Positions 1-5,987 of a DNA stretch of 9,459 nt are shown in pieces. Source of the DNA: Candidatus Omnitrophota bacterium. Lineage in GTDB: Bacteria; Omnitrophota; Gorgyraeia; 2-01-FULL-45-10. Made by a program: the position numbers and the translations under genes. Position 1 is the first letter of the stretch; every line of letters begins with the position of its first letter. The notes under the pieces are model-generated. The model saw only the letters and a list, made by a program, of their open reading frames with translations, ran no database searches and had not been told where the DNA came from. Location of the stretch: positions 1 through 9,459 of the forward strand of contig JAPLMH010000128.1 of NCBI GenBank assembly GCA_026387135.1, in the 5' to 3' direction.

Positions 1-98
1 CCAATAGGCGTAGTTTACATAAGATATATTATAGGACACTGCCCCTTTGGGCAAAGGGCGCTTATTACGGTCTTTATGGGACTTCTAAATGACCTCTT
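1..98. other. Left-edge stretch with no gene recognised; one small hairpin
   Basis: I see no supportable gene here on either strand. A 6-bp stem with a 4-base loop (arms CCCTTT and AAAGGG around GGGC) lies at about 44-59. It has no T-run on either side, so it does not look like an intrinsic terminator for the minus-strand lipoprotein gene that ends at 99. The plus-strand open frame that starts at 76 runs antisense through the DUF134 gene and is not believable as a gene. Confidence 0.4.
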
Positions 99-239
99 TT
101 ATATAAACATGCTCAGGATTGGGATGTTATTTGGCAGCGGAATTGAACTTGGGATCGGGATTGATACGCAGCCTGACATTGATACAGCGGCAAGTATTAA
201 TAATGCTATTAGGACTGCTATTTTAACTCTATTTTTCAA
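99..239 (-). CDS. Small lipoprotein (46 aa) with TTG start, coupled to the DUF134 gene
   Basis: This short frame begins with TTG at 239 inside the last codons of the DUF134 gene (11-base overlap) and ends with TAA at 99-101. The protein starts MKNRVKIA, continues with a hydrophobic stretch to about residue 20, and reaches a lipobox-like SMSGC with the lipidated Cys at residue 24. That is a classical n-region, h-region and lipobox for signal peptidase II. The mature part would be only about 23 residues, rich in Ile, Pro and Ser, so it would be a membrane-tethered peptide rather than a folded enzyme. A strong Shine-Dalgarno sequence, GGGGGAG, sits 9 bases before the TTG, which is why I accept this start. 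Function is unknown; it could be an entericidin-like or structural small lipoprotein. The alternative is a chance hydrophobic frame, but the signal features and the ribosome site together argue against that. Confidence 0.6.
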   Translation of the reverse strand: MKNRVKIAVLIALLILAAVSMSGCVSIPIPSSIPLPNNIPILSMFI

Positions 240-525
240 TTTTAAAGTCTCCCCCGTTAACCTTTATTATACGGCCCAAAACCAGGGCCTCTCCGAGGCT
301 CTTCCTGGCCTTTCTTAATACCCTTGAGAATGTCTGCTGGCTTATGCCCATAGACCCGGCCGCCTCGGCCTGTTTAAGACCCATATGGTCTATCAGCCTT
401 ATGGCCTCCACCTCTTCGACTTTGAGTTCATTATAGCCCGGCCTACCTCTATGCCCCCTGGGGCTGAACTGCTTTGTATCGGGGTCCTTATGGACGATCC
501 TGGACTTTATTGGCCTTCCGAGCAT
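229..525 (-). CDS. DUF134 / UPF0251 family DNA-binding protein
   Basis: A 98-residue protein of the DUF134 (UPF0251) family, small predicted DNA-binding regulators. Typical of the family are the basic N-terminus (GRPIKSR), the central VEEVEAIRLID segment, and a sigma-70 region-4-like helix-turn-helix at about residues 50-80 (KQAEAAGSMGISQQTFSRVL). A glycine-containing tail (INGG-like, here VNGGDF) follows. Length fits the family. In other genomes such genes often sit beside NifX/NafY-like iron-molybdenum cofactor proteins or Mrp-type ATPases; none is visible here. The ATG at 525 has a weak AGG 8-10 bases upstream. The 3' end overlaps the small lipoprotein gene, so the two are probably made from one transcript. 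The regulated target is unknown. Confidence 0.85.
   Translation of the reverse strand: MLGRPIKSRIVHKDPDTKQFSPRGHRGRPGYNELKVEEVEAIRLIDHMGLKQAEAAGSMGISQQTFSRVLRKARKSLGEALVLGRIIKVNGGDFKIEK
249..255 (-). promoter_or_regulatory. Ribosome binding site that decides the TTG start at 239
   Basis: GGGGGAG on the minus strand, lying within the end of the DUF134 coding region and 9 bases before TTG. It is one of the strongest anti-16S matches in the window and supports translation of the overlapping small lipoprotein. Confidence 0.6.
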
Positions 526-625
526 ATTAAATACCTATTTTATAAAAGTTACGCACAGGTTATGTTTTGAGTATTTACCCATAATGTATCACACCATATC
601 TGAATAGTCTATAATCATTTATCAT
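526..625. other. 100-base gap between the abiE pair and the DUF134 gene
   Basis: AT-rich and without a gene. On the minus strand a weak promoter-like pair, TAGACT and TACATT with 17 bases between, could serve the DUF134 gene, but both boxes match the consensus poorly. No stem-loop followed by T residues is seen after the toxin stop codon, so read-through from abiE into the DUF134 gene is possible. Confidence 0.3.
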
Positions 626-1285
626 CTACTCAAGGCGGGATAGTTTTCCCTGTAAGTAAGCAAACCCATTTGCTGCGTAATACTTCCGCGTATCCTGATC
701 CAGCAGCGAACCAAGGGTAACATTGTAATCGCTTTTTTTAAATGCCTCTGCCATTTTAGCCAATTTACCTATCTCTCCCGGGGACGCTTTTAACGGCACT
801 CCCCTTCTGAGCATAAATTCTATATCATAGAAATCCCTTATCTCATGGCGGTCTATAGCCGCTTCGATCTTGTTCTTCATCATCTGATCTAGGGTATGGA
901 CCTTCAGAATAACCTGTTTTGAACTGAACTTCGAAAAGGCGATTCGCTCCTCAAAATCACAGTTCTTAACCTCTTTTCGTATCTCTATCTTAAGCCTTTT
1001 TGGATAGCCCTTGGAGCGCAGTTCCAACAGTATAGTATAGTGCTTGATATGAGCATCGGTCAATTCGTACCGTTCTCCAAGATATTCCTTTAATCTGTTA
1101 AAATAGACTTTATGGTCGATTTTCTTCACGAACCAGAAATCGAGGTCCATAGAATACCGGTTTAGCTCGTAACAAAGCCTGAGCATAGTTCCTCCGCCAA
1201 ATATCAGCGGCTCAAGGAACTTGCCGCCATTCATGCTTTCCAGGGCCTCAATCTCTAATGTTTCATGCCTTTGCAATATATCCAT
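626..1285 (-). CDS. abiEii: AbiEii-type nucleotidyltransferase toxin
   Basis: A 219-residue nucleotidyltransferase of the AbiEii/AbiGii type IV toxin group, which acts in the cytoplasm; characterised relatives transfer nucleotides to tRNA or other targets and stop growth. The hallmark active site is present: a glycine-rich loop IFGGGTMLRL (residues 28-37), then R43, S45 and the acidic pair in MDLDF (D47, D49). A further acidic strand LKIEIR (98-103) and the conserved C-terminal KIEAAIDRHEIRDFYDIEFML region (from residue 139) follow. It is shorter than many AbiEii proteins (often near 300 residues), but all the motifs I can check are intact, so it looks functional. The start lies 23 bases inside the antitoxin gene, giving translational coupling. 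Its target in this organism cannot be read from sequence. Confidence 0.85.
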   Translation of the reverse strand: MDILQRHETLEIEALESMNGGKFLEPLIFGGGTMLRLCYELNRYSMDLDFWFVKKIDHKVYFNRLKEYLGERYELTDAHIKHYTILLELRSKGYPKRLKIEIRKEVKNCDFEERIAFSKFSSKQVILKVHTLDQMMKNKIEAAIDRHEIRDFYDIEFMLRRGVPLKASPGEIGKLAKMAEAFKKSDYNVTLGSLLDQDTRKYYAANGFAYLQGKLSRLE

Positions 1286-1856
1286 ATTTCTTCAGCAACT
1301 CCCTTGTTTTTTTAGGAAATTTTTCCGCAATAACCTTAATTTTTACCATATTCAGTCTATCGCGGTCTATCGAACTTATATCCAGATTATATCTGCTGAA
1401 ACTCGTAAGATACATGGCATCCAGAAATGCCTTTTCAGGAGTAGCTATAAAAAAGTTCTTTTCTCTTATAAATCCGAAATATAGGCTCTTATTTATCTTC
1501 TTAAAATGCAGCGCAGTGCCTGATATATTGATCTCTTTTGTGCGCCTTACCGCGATCGATTCTATAAAATCGCGCTGTACCTGCGTGGTTATCTCATAAT
1601 AATCAAGCGCGCTCATGAGAGATACGTATGAAGGCACCTGTACAAGATTAGCTATACCGAACTTTTCTTCTCTTGTCAGCGCCTCCCACCTATCTTTTAG
1701 TACATAGATATTCCTCTTGACCCTAAGCAGAATTCCCTGTTTGAAATACCTGTTGGCGGTAACTCTGGCGGATTCGGATGTTATGCCCAGAGCCTTGGAT
1801 ATCTCCTCGCATCCGAAATATATCCTTTTTATGCCCTTCAATTTTGCGTAGTTCAT
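1263..1856 (-). CDS. abiEi: AbiEi-type antitoxin / autorepressor
   Basis: A 197-residue partner of the downstream nucleotidyltransferase, of the AbiEi family (also annotated as regulators of viral defence systems). An N-terminal winged helix-turn-helix spans about residues 8-53 (CEEISKALGITSESARVTANRYFKQG, then LLRVKRNIYVL). The C-terminal antitoxin part carries the family signatures PSYVSLMSALDYY (75-87) and ATPEKAFLDAMYL (138-150). I chose ATG at 1856 over GTG at 1865 because AGGTG lies 6 bases before the ATG but directly abuts the GTG. In studied AbiE systems this protein binds inverted repeats in its own promoter and blocks toxin action without forming a stable complex. The promoter here has matching inverted repeats. 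The 3' end overlaps the toxin gene by 23 bases. Confidence 0.85.
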   Translation of the reverse strand: MNYAKLKGIKRIYFGCEEISKALGITSESARVTANRYFKQGILLRVKRNIYVLKDRWEALTREEKFGIANLVQVPSYVSLMSALDYYEITTQVQRDFIESIAVRRTKEINISGTALHFKKINKSLYFGFIREKNFFIATPEKAFLDAMYLTSFSRYNLDISSIDRDRLNMVKIKVIAEKFPKKTRELLKKYGYIAKA

Positions 1857-1869
1857 CAAGTACACCTGG

Positions 1870-1918
1870 TTAACATATTTGTTAATTAAGTATACTTGAT
1901 AAAATATCGTTTGTCAAG
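1870..1918. promoter_or_regulatory. Cluster of inverted repeats: probable AbiEi operator
   Basis: Three symmetric elements overlap the abiE promoter. TTAACA-N4-TGTTAA at 1870-1885 covers the expected transcription start. The perfect 10-base palindrome AAGTATACTT at 1888-1897 covers the -10 box. CTTGATAAA and TTTGTCAAG at 1895-1918 (8 of 9 positions pair) cover the spacer and the -35 box. A protein bound at any of these would block polymerase. The assignment to AbiEi is inferred from family behaviour. The same site lies only 17 bases from the -35 box of the divergent pilin promoter, so cross-regulation is possible. Confidence 0.55.
1889..1917 (-). promoter_or_regulatory. Near-consensus sigma-70 promoter of the abiE operon
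   Basis: On the minus strand TTGACA (1917-1912) is separated by exactly 17 bases from TATACT (1894-1889). The -35 box is perfect and the -10 box differs from TATAAT at one position. Transcription should start near 1882, giving a short leader before the ATG at 1856. So strong a promoter on a toxin-antitoxin operon fits repression by the antitoxin. Confidence 0.75.
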
Positions 1919-1934
1919 AGGGCGTAAATTTTTC

Positions 1935-1963
1935 TTGTATTTAGGTTGAACCGCAAGTATAAT
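1935..1963 (+). promoter_or_regulatory. Sigma-70-like promoter of the pseudopilin cluster
   Basis: TTGTAT (1935-1940), a 17-base spacer, then a perfect TATAAT (1958-1963), placed 24 bases before the ATG of the first pilin-like gene. A GGGG stretch 5 bases before that ATG is the likely ribosome site. The promoter is back-to-back with the abiE promoter. Confidence 0.6.
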
Positions 1964-1987
1964 TATATCTGATCACATGGGGCAACT

Positions 1988-2425
1988 ATGAAAATAAAAT
2001 TGGGATCCCGCAGTAGTTTTACTCTGGTTGAGGTCGTCGTCAGCTTATCAATTCTCCTCATAATATGGCTTGCTGCTGGGAGCGCGTTTATTGTAGGTAA
2101 ATACAGCGCCTCTTATGCCAGGCACAAGGTGCAAGCTATCTATGCCGCACAACTGGCTATAGAGAACATCCGTAAAAATGTCCCATTCGCCAATATGCAG
2201 GATAGCAATACTGCCATAAGCATAGATACCCGAGGCACGCCGGATAACGCTGCCGATGATTTTAACGGAAGGCAGATCATTGATGTAAGTGACGTAGCGG
2301 GAAGCGGCGGATACTATAGACAGGTTCTTGCAGATATTCAATGGAACGAGCTGTTGTTCGGAATAAACAGGACAATGCATGAGTACTGCGTTACATATAT
2401 AGCCAATGAACCTCAGGTCAATTGA
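1988..2425 (+). CDS. Prepilin-like minor pilin (PilV/GspI-like)
   Basis: A 145-residue protein with a type IV prepilin-like N-terminus: a short basic leader (MKIKLGSRSS), then FTLVEVVVSLSILL, with the conserved Glu at +5 of the mature protein (E15) and a hydrophobic helix to about residue 37. The inner-membrane prepilin peptidase would cut between S10 and F11; Ser at -1 is uncommon, since Gly or Ala is usual. After the helix comes a coiled segment (KVQAIYAAQLAIENIRKN), then a small globular part containing DTRGTPDNAADDFNGR, a pattern often seen in PilV/GspI-like minor pilins. It heads a four-gene plus-strand cluster. It would be a minor component of a type IV pilus or type II secretion pseudopilus; which of the two cannot be told here. 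Confidence 0.75.
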   Translation: MKIKLGSRSSFTLVEVVVSLSILLIIWLAAGSAFIVGKYSASYARHKVQAIYAAQLAIENIRKNVPFANMQDSNTAISIDTRGTPDNAADDFNGRQIIDVSDVAGSGGYYRQVLADIQWNELLFGINRTMHEYCVTYIANEPQVN

Positions 2426-2437
2426 AGGTACAAAAAC

Positions 2438-2992
2438 ATGGTAAATAGACGCGCGCATACCATCACAGAGATCCTCGTAGCAAGCGTCATAATCATTTTT
2501 GTATTCACCTCTGTCATCGGAGCTTTTCTGCTAACAAAAGGCGCATATCATGACAGCATAAAGAGCTGCAATCTTCAGCGGGATGTCAATATCCTGCTTG
2601 CAACTATGATCCGGGGCGTAAGAGAGCAAGGAGGAGAAATATTTGGCTTGCGGGGTGCCTCCGCTATGAGCGCTACCCTACCCCCTCCCGCTACCCCTCT
2701 CTCCGCCTGGCCCGGTCAAAACACGGTATATTTCACGGGTTCGGATAACAACATCAGAAGATATTTCCTGAATAACAATTCTGTGATCTACGATAGCCCC
2801 ACGCAGAACCCAAATCAACGCGTTATCTATAAGGCTCCTGACAATTCAATTATTATACTGCGTTTTTCGACTGCTTCCATAGATCAACAGGTAGTAAAAG
2901 TATACATCTCTGTGGTTCAGCAAAATGCCGGCAGAGCTTCATCTACAGGATCTGTCACAACGTACGTAAATTTACGCAATGCGCCCAAGTGA
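2438..2992 (+). CDS. Prepilin-like minor pilin (PilW/GspJ-like)
   Basis: A 184-residue protein starting 12 bases after the previous gene, with GAAGG 8 bases before its ATG. The leader MVNRRA is followed by HTITEILVASVIIIFVF, so cleavage is expected after A6, and E11 sits at +5 as the family requires. Histidine at +1 in place of the usual Phe or Met is atypical. The hydrophobic helix runs to about residue 30, followed by a region with QRDVNILLATMIRGVREQGGEI, which resembles the dimer and coil region of PilW/GspJ proteins. The rest is a beta-rich domain (YFTGSDNNIRRYFLNNNSVIY and the final strands ending in TYVNLRN). It is translationally linked to the PilX-like gene that follows. Confidence 0.75.
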   Translation: MVNRRAHTITEILVASVIIIFVFTSVIGAFLLTKGAYHDSIKSCNLQRDVNILLATMIRGVREQGGEIFGLRGASAMSATLPPPATPLSAWPGQNTVYFTGSDNNIRRYFLNNNSVIYDSPTQNPNQRVIYKAPDNSIIILRFSTASIDQQVVKVYISVVQQNAGRASSTGSVTTYVNLRNAPK

Positions 2993-2999
2993 GGCAGTT

Positions 3000-4313
3000 A
3001 TGAAGATTAAAAATGGATTCGCTCTTGTATTCACGCTGCTTACAGCGCTCGTAATAATAACCATAATAATCAGCCTTGCCGCTATAGCCTCCGGTGATCT
3101 ATCATTGGCGAAAAGAGCGACAAACAATATGCGCGCTTATTACCTCGCTGAAGCGGGATTAGCAAGAAAATTCGCGGAACTACGCGCAGATACCGCAAGT
3201 CACGCAGCTAGTATCGGACCTACGAACATAACTATTTCACCGGGAAATCCGGGACGCTTTAAAGTGGATGTGTTACAGGTCGGCGCCGGCATATTTCCCA
3301 CTTTTACTCTCACTTCCACGGGAACCTATCCAATCAATAATGGTGTGAGTAAAACCATAATTCTAACTGTTCGCCAGATCACAATAGCCAGATACATCTA
3401 TCTCACTAATCTGGAAACGCGCGCCGGATCGCCCATCTGGTTTATAGGGGGTGATATTGTCAGAGGCCCGTTGCACACCAATGGCCAGATCAACGTATAT
3501 AACGACCCCACATTTGAAGGGCCTGTAAGCAGCGTGAGCCCTTCTATAAATTACTACCATGGGCCTCCTCCGCTCGATAATCCCGATTTTCAGGAAACAT
3601 TGACATTAGGCGCTCCGCGCATACAACTGCCTGCAACCGCCGATATAATAACCAGCATAAGCGATGCGGCAAGAGCTACGAGCGGAGCAGGGCTTTATTT
3701 CAAGGGCAACACAACCATAACGCTTATATCGAACGGCACCGTAAACATAACCAATGACGGCCGAGGATTGACAGGCGTTGCCAACGCCGGCCTAAGATGG
3801 ACCAATCACAATGTACCGTTACCGGCCAACGGAGCGCTTTTTGTAAATAATGGGGATGCAAATATGTCCGGAATATTGTCCGGCCAGCTGACTGTAGGCA
3901 CAAATAAGAACATCAATGTTACGGACAGCATATTATACAATAGCGACCCCAGGACCAATCCGAATAGCACTGACATGCTGGGACTCGTTTCGCAAAATAA
4001 CGTCATCGTAAAATCCTCAGCTCCGAACAATCTCGAGATAGATGCTTATATACTCGCGCTGAACACGTCATTCTATCTAGAAAACTATACTTCCGGACTT
4101 AAAGGCACATTAACTCTGTATGGCGGGATCACTCAGGTTGAAAGAGGCGCTGTCGGAACATTTAATGCCAATACGGGCCAGAGAGCAAGCGGTTACATGA
4201 AGGATTACAATTACGATGAACGGTTTCAGGAAGTCGCACCCGCTTATTTTCCCCCGGCAAAAGATGCGAGTGGCAGAATAATGTATCTAAAAACATTATG
4301 GCAGGAGCTTTAA
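3000..4313 (+). CDS. PilX-like protein with DUF4900-type domain and beta-rich body
   Basis: A 437-residue protein. The N-terminus MKIKNGFALVFTLLTALVI with about 20 further hydrophobic residues, then YYLAEAGLARKFAELR (47-62), is the PilX_N/GspK-like pattern: Gly at -1, but F11 rather than Glu at +5, as is usual for this subgroup. Residues about 130-180 (YIYLTN, PIWFIGGDIVRGPLHTNG, then NDPTFEGPV) match the DUF4900 type of domain. The remainder is rich in short beta strands and Asn, Gly and Thr turns, with a conserved-looking end (LGLVSQNNVIV, NLEIDAYILAL, YGGITQVERGAVGTF, KDYNYDERF, PAYFPP). I chose ATG at 3000 over 2979 because GAGG lies 5 bases before it. Its likely role is a large minor pilin or pilus-tip protein exposed outside the cell. 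The product family is recognised; its exact role is not. Confidence 0.75.
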   Translation: MKIKNGFALVFTLLTALVIITIIISLAAIASGDLSLAKRATNNMRAYYLAEAGLARKFAELRADTASHAASIGPTNITISPGNPGRFKVDVLQVGAGIFPTFTLTSTGTYPINNGVSKTIILTVRQITIARYIYLTNLETRAGSPIWFIGGDIVRGPLHTNGQINVYNDPTFEGPVSSVSPSINYYHGPPPLDNPDFQETLTLGAPRIQLPATADIITSISDAARATSGAGLYFKGNTTITLISNGTVNITNDGRGLTGVANAGLRWTNHNVPLPANGALFVNNGDANMSGILSGQLTVGTNKNINVTDSILYNSDPRTNPNSTDMLGLVSQNNVIVKSSAPNNLEIDAYILALNTSFYLENYTSGLKGTLTLYGGITQVERGAVGTFNANTGQRASGYMKDYNYDERFQEVAPAYFPPAKDASGRIMYLKTLWQEL

Positions 4314-4762
4314 TGAAGAGTAAAAAAATTGTACCGATCGTCATGGCGATCGCATTGCTTGCGGTAGCGGTCGGGGTATTCATAATGATCTACTTCTTCA
4401 AAGAGATATCTCCCGTTTCGCCTGAATCGAAAGAAAGATCACCGGTAAAAGAGATGCCTGAGCCGAATTATGCCATACCGTCTAAGGCGATTATAAGCGG
4501 CCAGATGATCGAGGACGCCGCCACTAGCATTAAGGAGAGGCGAAAAGCCCTGGCAGAGCAAGAACTGGAAGTCGAACGCGCCAGGAGCATAAGAAGAGCT
4601 GAGGCCTTCGCGCGTCAAAAGGAGGCCGAAAAGGCACTTTTAAGCGCCGCGCCTACGGATCCTAAACAAACTGCTGTGGTTTCACATCCCCAAGAAGAAT
4701 ATAAGCTTCCCACCGATGAAGAGATAAAAAAGATGGCGTCCGAGGACATCTTTTCATATTAA
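4313..4762 (+). CDS. Membrane-anchored coiled-coil protein, unknown function
   Basis: A 149-residue protein that I do not recognise. ATG at 4313 shares one base with the stop of the preceding gene (TAATG) and has GGAG 5 bases upstream, which favours it over the ATG at 4298. Residues about 5-30 form one transmembrane helix (KIVPIVMAIALLAVAVGV). A Pro/Ser/Glu-rich linker follows, then a strongly charged helical stretch at about 65-110, rich in Arg, Glu and Ala, which looks like a coiled coil. A Pro-containing linker leads to an acidic tail ending EDIFSY. Tight coupling to the PilX-like gene suggests a part in the same assembly, for example an inner-membrane scaffold with one helix similar in topology to PilN/PilO or GspC. 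That analogy is topological only. Confidence 0.7.
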   Translation: MKSKKIVPIVMAIALLAVAVGVFIMIYFFKEISPVSPESKERSPVKEMPEPNYAIPSKAIISGQMIEDAATSIKERRKALAEQELEVERARSIRRAEAFARQKEAEKALLSAAPTDPKQTAVVSHPQEEYKLPTDEEIKKMASEDIFSY

Positions 4763-4779
4763 TACCTAAAACAGATTCT
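4763..4779. other. 17-base convergent junction, weak terminator signal
   Basis: Plus-strand and minus-strand operons converge here. On the plus strand CTAAA and TTTAG can pair around an 8-base loop (4766-4783), and seven T residues follow at 4791-4797, inside the end of the opposite gene. The stem is short and not adjacent to the T-run, so I do not call a firm terminator. Overlapping transcripts are likely. Confidence 0.25.
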
Positions 4780-5820
4780 TTAGACTGAGGTTTTTTTATA
4801 GAGCGGGATTAAGGCGATGCTGGCCATATTGACCAGCTCTTTTACAACGGAGATGTCTCTTTCAGAGAAGGCGGTGTCCCTTCGCATGATATTGAGGTTT
4901 ATTACGCCGTAGACGTCATGGCTATCGCCTTTGTTGAAAGGCAGTATCATCGATGATTTTATATCGCTTCTTTTCATCTTTCCGGATAGTCCGTTCTTAT
5001 CCTGATCCTGAGGCAAAATAATGGGTTTTGAAGTGGCCGCCGCTATTCCGGCTATCCCCTCCCCTACCTTCACGGTGGTATTATTTACTATGCTGTCATC
5101 CAGTTTTGAAGCGACCTTGATGCGAAGCAGATTCGTCTCCTTATCCAGAGTCATCACAGACCCGGAGTCGGCGTTAAGCGCGAGTTTGCAGGTACGCAGC
5201 ATCGCCTTAAGTATCTTCTCTTCGTAGTAACGCGAAAAGAGCGGATCCATCTCCACTACCTCCGGAGCTATCTCCCCCAGCCTCTTCTTATGATAACCGG
5301 TTTGAGCCATATGAGAAAATATCTCTTTTATAAGGCCCACCAGAGAGTAAACCTTATTATAGGAAAAGACATTTATATCGATAAGTACATCCGTCAGCTC
5401 TTCGATATCGATACCTGCGCTTGCAGCTTCTTTGATATATTCGGGAAAGGTCTTGCGGCTCTTCAGGATAACAGGCCCTATGATCACATAGGCAACGTCC
5501 CTGTTACCGATGGCTTTTATCGGAATGACAAACATCTCCACGCCGAAAGGCAGCTTAACGCTGTCTCCGCTCCGCGCGGCTTCGGCGAGCTTTTTGTGCT
5601 GACCCGCCGGCTTATTGTCGCCGCAGAAATTGTCCTGGTTATTTATCTTTGGGAGGATTTCGGTGCAGTATCTGCCCGGACGGCTTATTCTGGTGAAGAG
5701 CTCACCCTCCAGGGAGACCGTCCTTAGAGTCACTTCGAGAGCTTCGGAGAAAGAATCCTGTATCTTCTGCCAATCTTCGAGATTGACAAGATCCTCCAAG
5801 CCAAGATCTTTATACAACAT
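4780..5820 (-). CDS. PocR-GAF sensor protein without output domain
   Basis: A 346-residue soluble protein with two sensor domains. The N-terminal part, about residues 8-175, has the PocR pattern: LEDLVNLEDWQKIQDSFSEA at the start, Cys52 and Cys66 in the central section, KLPFGVEMFVIPI, and YVIIGPVIL. PocR domains bind small ligands in regulators such as the propanediol regulator PocR. Residues about 200-340 form a GAF domain (LNADSGSVMTLD, VGEGIAGIAA, SSMILPF, VYGVINLNI). No kinase, HTH, GGDEF or other output domain follows, so it must act through a partner. It lies 17 bases after the second stop of the NtrC-like gene, with AAGG 11 bases before ATG, and is probably co-transcribed. It may sense a metabolite or redox state and pass this to the activator or to the histidine-kinase-like protein upstream. 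Confidence 0.75.
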   Translation of the reverse strand: MLYKDLGLEDLVNLEDWQKIQDSFSEALEVTLRTVSLEGELFTRISRPGRYCTEILPKINNQDNFCGDNKPAGQHKKLAEAARSGDSVKLPFGVEMFVIPIKAIGNRDVAYVIIGPVILKSRKTFPEYIKEAASAGIDIEELTDVLIDINVFSYNKVYSLVGLIKEIFSHMAQTGYHKKRLGEIAPEVVEMDPLFSRYYEEKILKAMLRTCKLALNADSGSVMTLDKETNLLRIKVASKLDDSIVNNTTVKVGEGIAGIAAATSKPIILPQDQDKNGLSGKMKRSDIKSSMILPFNKGDSHDVYGVINLNIMRRDTAFSERDISVVKELVNMASIALIPLYKKTSV

Positions 5821-5837
5821 TAATTATCACGCCTTAT

Positions 5838-5987
5838 TTATTTTGCTTCGGCTAAAAGATTATACTTCTTTAATTTATTATAAAGTGTTGTTCTGTTAAC
5901 GCCTAATTTTTTGGCTGCTCTCTTTTTGTTCCAGCCCGCCTCTTTCATAACCTGCAGTATATATACCTTCTCGGGCTCTCTCAAGGC
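5838..5987 (-). pseudogene. Detached Fis-type DNA-binding domain of the NtrC-like activator
   Basis: Directly after the in-frame TAA at 5990-5988, the same frame stays open for 49 codons to a second TAA at 5840-5838. It encodes ALREPEKVYILQVMKEAG, then WNKKRAAKKLGVNRTTLYNK and LKKYNLLAEAK. This is a complete Fis/HTH_8 helix-turn-helix as found at the C-terminus of NtrC-family activators, with no frameshift or damage. It is therefore the missing end of the upstream gene. Independent translation could start at TTG 5984, three bases after the stop, or at ATG 5948, but neither has a convincing ribosome site and the ATG would cut off the first helix. Options are a recent nonsense mutation (GAA to TAA would restore a family-like LTEALREPEK), stop read-through, or an assembly or sequencing error. 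Confidence 0.8.

Noticed and set aside
44..59. Hairpin CCCTTT/AAAGGG as terminator of the lipoprotein transcript
   Set aside because: Only a 6-bp stem with no T-run on either strand.
76..318. Plus-strand open frame of 80 codons at the left edge
   Set aside because: It runs antisense through the well-supported DUF134 gene and the small lipoprotein, has no family features, and has no convincing ribosome site.
1857..1865. GTG at 1865 as the antitoxin start
   Set aside because: The AGG ribosome-binding bases abut this codon directly, while ATG at 1856 has proper spacing.
2979..2999. ATG at 2979 as start of the PilX-like gene
   Set aside because: It would add seven residues before a typical short prepilin leader; ATG at 3000 has GAGG at good spacing.
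4763..4797. Intrinsic terminator between the convergent operons
   Set aside because: There is a T-run, but the only stem is 5 bp of A/T-rich pairs and is separated from the T-run by seven bases.
5946..5948. ATG at 5948 as start of an independent small Fis-like protein
   Set aside because: It would remove the first helix region of the HTH domain and has only a weak CAGG-like sequence next to it; the preserved frame up to the TAA is better explained as the end of the upstream gene.
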